Shown here: one piece after another, positions 1-5,464 of the stretch
Numbering within the stretch: position 1 is the stretch's first letter
How the letters are laid out: each line of letters starts with the position of its first letter
NCBI GenBank assembly: GCA_047616325.1
Contig: JBLHGN010000182.1
Span: forward strand, 1-7,440
DNA length: 7,440 nt
Direction: 5' to 3'
From: JBLHGN01 sp047616325
Lineage (GTDB): Bacteria; Pseudomonadota; Gammaproteobacteria; Pseudomonadales; Cellvibrionaceae
Made by a program: the position numbers and the translations under genes
The notes under the pieces: generated by a model
The model's database searches: none
What the model was told of the DNA's origin: nothing
The model's input: only the letters and a program-made list of their open reading frames with translations

Positions 1-2
1 TG

Positions 3-374
3 CAAGATCTTGCTGCCTACTATGCGAGTCAGTCTATGCAAATAACTGGAGCCAAAGAGATTCAAGTACAGGTCAATTCTGGGGCTAAGGTAGACGGATT
101 GGCATTGGGAGCGCGAGTGTATCGCTCTGGTGATCTCGACAACGGTGTGGCGGCGTGTGCCGGATGCCATTCACCCCGCGGTCTAGGCAACGCGCCCGCT
201 AGCTTTCCTCGCTTGAGTGGCCAGTACGCTGAATATATCGAAAAACAACTGCGCGCATTTCGCGCCGGTGATCGCACCAACGACGGTGATGCGATGATAA
301 TGCGGGAAGTCACCGCCAAGTTAAGCGACGCCGAGATTATAGCTGTATCTAACTTTATCGCTGGGCTTAATTAG
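3..374 (+). CDS. Cytochrome c4, C-terminal part (5' end outside the window)
   Basis: The reading frame is open from the window edge, so the ATG at 36 is an internal methionine and not the start. The visible 123 residues begin with the last helix of the first cytochrome domain (QDLAAYYASQS), followed by a linker and a complete second class I cytochrome c domain. The haem-binding CAGCH lies at bases 156-170. The Met of the MREVTAKLSD segment (the second Met in MIM) is the likely axial ligand, and the end LSDAEIIAVSNFIAGLN is the typical C-terminal helix. Cytochromes c4 are periplasmic di-haem proteins of about 200 residues that carry electrons to terminal oxidases. The first haem domain and signal peptide should lie upstream. 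The neighbouring dsbA supports the call, because this pair is also found in Pseudomonas (from memory). Confidence 0.9.
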   Translation, partial: QDLAAYYASQSMQITGAKEIQVQVNSGAKVDGLALGARVYRSGDLDNGVAACAGCHSPRGLGNAPASFPRLSGQYAEYIEKQLRAFRAGDRTNDGDAMIMREVTAKLSDAEIIAVSNFIAGLN

Positions 375-419
375 AATTTTAAGTACAGGGTCGCCTTTGC
401 TGCTTCCGCTTAGCCCTTA

Positions 420-456
420 CCTAGCCACTTAACGTTCAAAAATTTTAGTGGCTAGG
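420..456. repeat. Perfect 10-bp inverted repeat in the cytochrome c4-dsbA gap
   Basis: The arms CCTAGCCACT (420-429) and AGTGGCTAGG (447-456) are exactly complementary and separated by a 17-base AT-rich loop containing AACGTT and AAAATTTT. In RNA this would form a stable hairpin 46 bases after the cytochrome stop codon. No run of T follows on either strand, so it is not a standard intrinsic terminator. It could be a 3'-end processing or stabilising hairpin, a weak terminator or a protein-binding site. The 202-bp gap shows no convincing promoter for dsbA. Confidence 0.5.
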
Positions 457-576
457 GGGAGTAAACCATTCACAAATTGCTGGAAATTGGATGAAACTCT
501 TCAGGGTTTTGGCCTTCTAACCTTAGCGACTTAAAGACCTTCACTACAACCAACCTATAAAAATGGAGTTCGTTTA

Positions 577-1251
577 ATGCGAATACTTGCTATTGCATTT
601 GGATTGCTAGCCTCTTTGGCGGCTTGCGCACAAGACAACAATCAAACAACGGCTGCTCCTGAGGCCGCTGGCGCTGTTGAATCTGCCACCTATGTGGAAG
701 GTGTGGACTACAAGAAGCTCAGCACGCCGGTGCGCACAATCACCCCAGGAAAAATTGAAGTAACTGAGGCTTTTGCCTATACCTGTGGCCACTGTTTTCA
801 CTTTGAACCATTGCTCCAGGCGTGGAAAAAGCAATTGGGCGAAGACGTAGAGCTTGTGCGGCTGCCAGTCATTTGGCGCCCCAATATGCAACTGCTGGCT
901 CGCATCATGTACACCGGGAAAGCCCTTAAGATGTCGGAAGCTCTAGACGCACGGGTATTCAATTTATTTCATGTCGAGAAAAAGAGCGTCGACTCTGAGG
1001 GCACCGCAGGCTTAGTATTTAAAGCGTTGGGTGTGGACGAACAAACATTCAAGAAAACCTTCAATTCTTTTGGTGTTTCTTCGCAGGTACAGCAGGCGGA
1101 CGCCAGGACTCGCAGCATGCAAATAACCGGTACGCCGCAATTAATCGTGGATGGCCGCTATTCGGTATCTGCCACTAAAACCTTGGGGCACCAAGGCATG
1201 TTGAAAGTTGCCAATTTTTTGATTGAAAAAGTGCGCGCCGAACAGCAATAG
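577..1251 (+). CDS. dsbA: DsbA-type thiol:disulfide oxidoreductase, probable lipoprotein
   Basis: This 224-residue protein has the DsbA layout: a thioredoxin fold with the redox motif C70-G-H-C73 in AYTCGHCFHFEPL, a helical insertion at about 90-165, and the cis-proline loop T186-P187 in ITGTPQLIVDGRY. DsbA introduces disulfide bonds into exported proteins and is normally re-oxidised by DsbB. The N-terminus is a short hydrophobic segment ending in the lipobox L14-A-A-C17, which predicts lipidation at Cys17 and membrane anchoring; Ala at +2 gives no inner-membrane retention signal. The most familiar DsbA proteins are soluble with CPHC, so both features differ. The start is fixed by GGAG at 565-568, eight bases before the ATG. 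Position after cytochrome c4 matches the Pseudomonas dsbA locus. The DsbA family is certain; a DsbA-like paralogue is possible. Confidence 0.9.
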   Translation: MRILAIAFGLLASLAACAQDNNQTTAAPEAAGAVESATYVEGVDYKKLSTPVRTITPGKIEVTEAFAYTCGHCFHFEPLLQAWKKQLGEDVELVRLPVIWRPNMQLLARIMYTGKALKMSEALDARVFNLFHVEKKSVDSEGTAGLVFKALGVDEQTFKKTFNSFGVSSQVQQADARTRSMQITGTPQLIVDGRYSVSATKTLGHQGMLKVANFLIEKVRAEQQ

Positions 1252-1406
1252 TCTGCCAGGCAGCAACAGCGCTGCATATATCGCCACATTAATTGTCCTT
1301 CTTTCTTTGGGGGGACGATTTCCTCCTCTGATTATCTTCTTATCACACTTTTTTCGCACGATTACCTTTGTTGAGTACCCGCAAGGTAATTGTTGCTACC
1401 AATGAC

Positions 1407-1412
1407 TATACT
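1407..1412 (+). promoter_or_regulatory. Possible -10 element upstream of the diguanylate cyclase gene
   Basis: TATACT matches five of six bases of the sigma70 -10 consensus and lies 58 bases before the cyclase start codon. No good -35 hexamer is found at 16-18 bp upstream, so this is a weak candidate. The surrounding 219-bp gap (1252-1470) suggests separate transcription from dsbA. That gap also has small inverted repeats just after the dsbA stop (CTGCCAGGCAG at 1253-1263; GCAGC/GCTGC at 1260-1264 and 1271-1275), but no T run that would make a clear terminator. Confidence 0.25.
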
Positions 1413-1470
1413 TCATTCACTAAATTATCGCGTACACACATGCCACCCTTATGGTGAGTAGGAGCACTCT

Positions 1471-3276
1471 ATGGTTGACTCGGGCAATATTGGTGGATAC
1501 AGGGATAAATACCGAAAGGCAATTGAGGATCAAGAGCGACTTGAAAAACAGTTCTCGTTCCAGCTAGACGCGCTGCGCAAAACATTAATGCATGTTATGG
1601 CCGCTGCCCAGGGTCAAGATAAGCAACTCGACGCATCACTCATCAACCTCAAGGAAAAAATGCGCGGCGCCTCTGGTGCGCAAGTAATAGAACAGATGGC
1701 GCGCGTGCAAAAGGCCTCGTTAACTTTTGAACACTCACGGCACTTGGCCAATCAAACCACGGCCAAGCATTTGACCGCCATTGCAGACCAGTTGGCGGAA
1801 CTTAATTTACCCACACAACTGCAGAACACACTAAAAACCTTTACCTCGGGTTTAAAAACGCGGCTTAAAAGTGGGCGTATGGTGCCTGAGTTGTTGGAAG
1901 AGCTTTTGAAGCTGCAGGATCTAGCCATAACTGAAGCGGCCAACCCGCCCAGCTCTTTTTGGCAGCGTTTAAAGGGTGGTAAAACACTAAGGTCTGCTGA
2001 AGATGAAGCCTCCCTTTCGGCAAGCGAAAACAGGGAAAAGCCGGTACAAAAAGACATTGATATAATCGGGGATCTTGAGCCCGAGAGCCTCGCCAACCTA
2101 GATATTAGTGTGGAGGCGTTTGACCCAAAGCCGCGTGCGGGTGAACTGTTAGTGGGTCACCGATCCATGGTGTTCGATCCCGGTGACGAAGACAGTTACC
2201 GTCAGGTTGCTCAGCGTATCGCGAAAACGCTTGAGGGCTTGGTTGAGCGTATACAGCCCAACGATATCGTGCGTAATAAAGTCGAAATGGTGCGTTTACG
2301 CATTAGGCGAGGCATGGACTGGTATGTGTTAGCGGTAACACTGGAAGATATCCGTGATATTTTGATGCTTCGCTATCTGCAAAACGACAAGGAGTTCAGC
2401 GAGTATCTACGCCACGTGAACAAGGAGCTACGTTCCATTGGTGAAGTCTTGGGTTTAGTTGCTCAGCGCGAAGAAGAAGCAAAGGTAGCGGCGGATACGT
2501 TTTCCACAACCGTGAACGAGGAAGTAAGCCGTATGCGTGCGCAACTAGAAGCCACCGAAGATCTGGATCACTTAAAGCAGGGTGTGAGCAAGAATTTAAG
2601 CGCAATACAGCACGCCTTAGAAACTTTTAAAACAGACCGCCCCTCTGGGTCGGCATCGCTCACAGACCAGCTCACCTCGCTGCTTACCCAGGTAAAAAGC
2701 ATCGAAAGTGAGTCTGAAAAAACCAAAGAGCTGTTGGAGGAAGAGCGTTTTCGGGCCACTCACGACGCGCTCACTGAATTGCCCAATCGGGAGGCATATA
2801 ACGAGCGCGCCTTTCAAGAGCTGCAACGTTACAGCCGCTACCGTAGACCCCTTGCATTGGCGGTATGTGACGTCGATTTTTTCAAAAAGATAAATGACGG
2901 TTTTGGTCATCAGGCCGGCGATAACGTGCTTAAGCTCATCGCCAAGCTGATTCATACGCGTTTGCGCAAGGTAGATTTTGTGGCCCGCTATGGCGGTGAA
3001 GAGTTTGTAGTTCTCATGCCCGAAACACCGCTGCCGCAGGCCTTCACCGTGCTTGATGAAATTCGCGCGGTAATAGCCAAAACGCCGTTTCGCCTTAAAG
3101 ACAACCCGGTCAACATTACTATTTCCTTCGGTTTGGCCGAATTTGGTGCCGAGGATACCGTTGAAGATGTATTTGAACGTGCCGACAAGGCGTTATACAG
3201 AGCCAAGGCTAGTGGTCGCAATAAATGTGTTATCGACGGTGAAGCAGACACCGACGATGCAAAAACTGGGGCATAA
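1471..3276 (+). CDS. Soluble diguanylate cyclase (GGDEF domain) with long N-terminal region
   Basis: The C-terminal domain (about 430-590) is a complete GGDEF domain: ALTELPNREAYNER, the metal-binding D467 in CDVDFFKKINDGFGH, the active-site loop G508-G-E-E-F512 in RYGGEEFVVLMPET, and ADKALYRAKASGRN near the end. It should condense two GTP into cyclic di-GMP. An RxxD inhibitory site, R499-K-V-D502, sits five residues before GGEEF, so product inhibition is expected. The first 430 residues have no membrane segment or recognised sensor domain; they are mostly helical and charged, with a probable coiled coil at about 330-430. The protein should therefore be cytoplasmic. AGGAG at 1460-1464, six bases before the ATG, fixes the start. 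Location near dsbA recalls the Pseudomonas DgcP/DgcH protein (PA5487), a likely relative, but the N-terminus could not be aligned here. Confidence 0.93.
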   Translation: MVDSGNIGGYRDKYRKAIEDQERLEKQFSFQLDALRKTLMHVMAAAQGQDKQLDASLINLKEKMRGASGAQVIEQMARVQKASLTFEHSRHLANQTTAKHLTAIADQLAELNLPTQLQNTLKTFTSGLKTRLKSGRMVPELLEELLKLQDLAITEAANPPSSFWQRLKGGKTLRSAEDEASLSASENREKPVQKDIDIIGDLEPESLANLDISVEAFDPKPRAGELLVGHRSMVFDPGDEDSYRQVAQRIAKTLEGLVERIQPNDIVRNKVEMVRLRIRRGMDWYVLAVTLEDIRDILMLRYLQNDKEFSEYLRHVNKELRSIGEVLGLVAQREEEAKVAADTFSTTVNEEVSRMRAQLEATEDLDHLKQGVSKNLSAIQHALETFKTDRPSGSASLTDQLTSLLTQVKSIESESEKTKELLEEERFRATHDALTELPNREAYNERAFQELQRYSRYRRPLALAVCDVDFFKKINDGFGHQAGDNVLKLIAKLIHTRLRKVDFVARYGGEEFVVLMPETPLPQAFTVLDEIRAVIAKTPFRLKDNPVNITISFGLAEFGAEDTVEDVFERADKALYRAKASGRNKCVIDGEADTDDAKTGA

Positions 3277-3309
3277 TAGCCGGCCTAGTTCCTAAATGTA
3301 TTTGCCCAT

Positions 3310-4068
3310 ATGTCTTTACCTGTCAGCGTAGAACTGTGTTACTTATCAATAGACGAGAGTGATTTTGACGTAGATCTGGATGCTGCGCTTCCCCTGCTCG
3401 ACGGTGATGAGCGACAGCGCTTTCAAAAATTCAAAGTTAAACACCCCAAAAACTGTTTCCTGCAGGCCCGTCGCATGGCCAAAACACTGCTGGCACATAA
3501 GTTGGGTTGTTCGCCAGCAGAAGTAAGGTTTGATTATAACGAACACGGCAAGCCCTTTTTAAAAACACAGTCGTATGCAGCGGCTGCTGAAAAGCCACTT
3601 AACTGGCACTTTAATATTTCTCACTCCAAGTCCATGGTGGTGGTAGCCTTATCGCAGCAAATCGTCGGTGTGGACGTTGAAGATGTCGACCGCTGCCGCA
3701 GCATGTGCGACAAAGCGGAGGAGTTCTTAAATACGCACGTGAAAACGATGATAGATTCCTGCTCCGATGTCGAATCTCAGGCCGCAGCTTTTGCCACCCA
3801 TTGGAGCTGCATGGAAAGTTATGTAAAACTCTATGGCAGTGCAATTTTTAACGAAATTCGCAGAATCGAGGCCGTGTTATCTGAAAAATTGACCATGGCA
3901 GAGCGTTACGCCTATCAATCAACCCGATTTACTACGCTGCCACTCACACCAAATTGTCGAGTATCTTTGGCCACGGAGGATCACTACCCCACTATTTTCG
4001 TTTCAAAGTGGTCTAGTGCAGGGCTAAGAGCGAGTGAATTTACCGTTGAGGGCGCGGTAGTTAGTTAA
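3310..4068 (+). CDS. Sfp-type 4'-phosphopantetheinyl transferase
   Basis: This 252-residue protein has the Sfp-family signatures in order: the N-terminal helix QARRMAKTLLA (52-62), HGKPFL (79-84), FNISHS (101-106), the metal-binding GVDVE (G120, D122, E124), and W165-S-C-M-E169-S-Y-V-K173. Such enzymes transfer phosphopantetheine from CoA to a serine on acyl or peptidyl carrier proteins, activating fatty acid, polyketide or non-ribosomal peptide synthases. Length is normal for the Sfp type and longer than AcpS. The lysine usually preceding the catalytic Glu (WxxKE) is Met168; Glu169 and Lys173 are kept. The gene begins 33 bp after the cyclase stop with no clear ribosome binding site, suggesting a shared transcript and perhaps translational coupling. 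No carrier protein or synthase gene is visible, so the target is unknown. Confidence 0.92.
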   Translation: MSLPVSVELCYLSIDESDFDVDLDAALPLLDGDERQRFQKFKVKHPKNCFLQARRMAKTLLAHKLGCSPAEVRFDYNEHGKPFLKTQSYAAAAEKPLNWHFNISHSKSMVVVALSQQIVGVDVEDVDRCRSMCDKAEEFLNTHVKTMIDSCSDVESQAAAFATHWSCMESYVKLYGSAIFNEIRRIEAVLSEKLTMAERYAYQSTRFTTLPLTPNCRVSLATEDHYPTIFVSKWSSAGLRASEFTVEGAVVS

Positions 4069-4104
4069 TAACTTGCCATATCTCTTCTCTAAGCTGACAC
4101 CTAG

Positions 4105-4476
4105 TTATTTACCCAATAATAAAGAAACTTGAGCCAGTAACTCCTCCTCCTCGGCGGGTTTACACAGAGACACGTTGGCGCCACAGCTTAGAATTAAAGC
4201 TTGTTCTTCAGGCAGGCAATAGCCTGTCAAAGCAATTATTGGCACATCTTTTTTGGGCGAGTTGGCGCGTATTTCCTTGCAGGCTTGTTTGCCGTCCATA
4301 CCCGGCAGCGATATATCCATCAACACTAAGTCATAGGCCGTTTTAGAAAGCATTTCAATGCCCTCCTCTGCTGTTTCGGCCGAGTTCACTTCGTACCCTG
4401 CATCTTCCAAAATCCAGGTGGTGAGTTGGCGATTGTCGGCATTGTCTTCAACGATGAGTATGGTTGAGTTAGGCAT
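4105..4476 (-). CDS. Stand-alone response regulator receiver domain (CheY/DivK-like)
   Basis: From ATG 4476 this is a 123-residue protein made only of a receiver domain. Counting from that Met, it has the acidic pair E10-D11 (ILIVEDNADN), the phospho-acceptor D54 in DLVLMDISLPGMDG, the switch threonine T84 (IALTG) and K106-P107 (CKP). It should be phosphorylated by a histidine kinase and act through protein contacts, since it has no output domain. The residue three before the conserved Lys, usually Tyr or Phe, is Ser. A TTG at 4488 would add four residues, but MPNSTILIVEDN is the normal length for the family. Neither start has a clear ribosome binding site. TATAAA on the - strand at 4495-4490 could be a -10 giving a leader of only about seven bases before ATG 4476. 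No kinase gene is adjacent. The gene converges on the phosphopantetheinyl transferase gene with a 36-bp gap. Confidence 0.9.
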   Translation of the reverse strand: MPNSTILIVEDNADNRQLTTWILEDAGYEVNSAETAEEGIEMLSKTAYDLVLMDISLPGMDGKQACKEIRANSPKKDVPIIALTGYCLPEEQALILSCGANVSLCKPAEEEELLAQVSLLLGK

Positions 4477-4586
4477 AGTGGTTTTCAAATTTATAAGTCA
4501 AATCGTCACCCACTAAGCATAAGCCAGCTTTAGCGATTTCGCTGCAAATGAATACATATTAATAGATTGCATAGCTTCTGATTGGC

Positions 4587-4614
4587 TTGCATTTCCCTTT
4601 CGTTTGTCTATAAT
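4587..4614 (+). promoter_or_regulatory. Sigma70-type promoter for glmR-glmS
   Basis: A perfect TATAAT (4609-4614) lies 16 bp after TTGCAT (4587-4592), a fair -35. Transcription would start near 4621, leaving a leader of about 31 bases before ATG 4652. This start lies downstream of the TTG at 4604, which argues against that codon as translation start. The promoter serves the regulator and, across a 39-bp gap, probably also glmS. Confidence 0.6.
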
Positions 4615-4616
4615 TC

Positions 4617-4629
4617 TTTCGATTCGAAA
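4617..4629. promoter_or_regulatory. Perfect 13-bp palindrome, candidate GlmR operator
   Basis: TTTCGA-T-TCGAAA is an exact inverted repeat centred at 4623, covering the predicted transcription start. DeoR-family repressors commonly bind sites containing TTTCG-like half sites. Another TTTCG (4598-4602) lies between the -35 and -10 elements, 19 bp upstream of the first and so on about the same helix face. A third (4537-4541) is part of AGCGA-TT-TCGCT (4532-4543). The arrangement suggests autorepression by the adjacent regulator; binding itself is inferred. Confidence 0.5.
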
Positions 4630-4651
4630 CTTAGTGGTCGTCCAAAGCTAT

Positions 4652-5425
4652 ATGATAAAGCGCAATACTCAGCAAAGACGCCGTTCCATACTTGACTTAG
4701 TGACGAGTTCTGGTGAAGTGAGTGTTGATTTTTTAGCGCAGAAATTTGAAACATCGGAAGTCACTATTCGAAAGGACCTCGCCGAACTCGAAAGTAACGG
4801 CCTTCTCCTACGCAAATATGGCGGCGCTGCGCCACTTCCCCACGATCTGGCGGCAGACCTTACTACAGAGCAGGTATCGAAAACCAAACAAAATATCGCG
4901 CATGCCGCTGCCGGACTTATTCGAGATCACAACCGTATTATTTTGGACAGCGGCAGTACTACAGCCGCGCTATTGCCCTTGCTGCAGTTTAAGCACGGCC
5001 TTGTGGTGATGACCAACGCCCTCGCCATCGCCAATGCACTGCGTGAACTGGAAAATGAACCCACAATATTAATGACCGGTGGCACCTGGGACCCACGTTC
5101 GGAGGCCTTTCAAGGTCAATTAGCGGAGCAGGTGTTACGAGAATACGACTTTGATCAGTTGTTCATCGGTGCCGACGGCCTGGACGTTGCACGCGGTACA
5201 ACCACCTACAATGAACTCTATAGCCTTAGTCGGGTGATGGCCGAGGTGGCGCGAGAGGTGGTGGTGATGGTTGAATCGAGCAAGATAAAGCGCAAAATTC
5301 ATAACTTGGAATTGCCCTGGTCTTCCATTCACGTGCTGGTGACCGACAGCGATTTAAGCGAGCAAAACAAGCAGAGCATCGAGTTACACGGTGTAAAAGT
5401 CGTGTGCGCCTCGATGCAAAAATAA
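4652..5425 (+). CDS. glmR: DeoR-family transcriptional regulator upstream of glmS (GlmR-like)
   Basis: The 257-residue protein has a DeoR-type winged helix-turn-helix at about 6-60, with the family-typical SEVTIRKDLAELE (35-47) and LLLRKYGGA. A C-terminal sugar-phosphate sensor domain follows, with LDSGSTTAAL (98-107), TNALAIANAL (121-130), FIGADGLD (171-178) and VMVESSKIKRK (205-215). Such proteins usually repress sugar metabolism genes and release DNA on binding a sugar phosphate; an amino-sugar phosphate is a reasonable guess here. Placement immediately before glmS matches the Pseudomonas glmR-glmS pair (PA5550-PA5549, from memory). ATG 4652 is chosen because it gives the usual N-terminus MIKRNTQQRR and because the predicted promoter lies downstream of the alternative TTG at 4604. 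No clear ribosome binding site precedes it. Confidence 0.9.
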   Translation: MIKRNTQQRRRSILDLVTSSGEVSVDFLAQKFETSEVTIRKDLAELESNGLLLRKYGGAAPLPHDLAADLTTEQVSKTKQNIAHAAAGLIRDHNRIILDSGSTTAALLPLLQFKHGLVVMTNALAIANALRELENEPTILMTGGTWDPRSEAFQGQLAEQVLREYDFDQLFIGADGLDVARGTTTYNELYSLSRVMAEVAREVVVMVESSKIKRKIHNLELPWSSIHVLVTDSDLSEQNKQSIELHGVKVVCASMQK

Positions 5426-5464
5426 ACATATTGATGTAAAACAGATTAATTTTGGGAGAATTAT

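Noticed and set aside
1252..1275. Small inverted repeats after the dsbA stop as an intrinsic terminator
   Set aside because: Stems are only 4-5 bp and are followed by ATATATCG rather than a T run.
1223..1405. 60-residue + strand open frame after dsbA
   Set aside because: It starts inside dsbA in another frame, has no ribosome binding site, and its sequence shows no protein-like pattern; the area is a T-rich intergenic region.
4067..4109. 7-bp inverted repeat AATAACT / AGTTATT spanning the stop codons of the convergent genes, as a shared terminator
   Set aside because: The arms are short and AT-only apart from one pair, the loop is 29 bases, and no GC stem or T run is present; it is about what chance gives.
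4604..4651. TTG start giving glmR a 16-residue N-terminal extension
   Set aside because: The extension contains the TATAAT box, so the predicted transcript starts after the TTG, and MIKRNTQQRR at ATG 4652 is the usual DeoR-family beginning.
5426..5464. glmS riboswitch (glmS ribozyme) or separate glmS promoter in the gap after glmR
   Set aside because: The gap is only 39 bp, too short for the glmS ribozyme, which is known from Gram-positive bacteria, and it has no paired -35/-10 hexamers.
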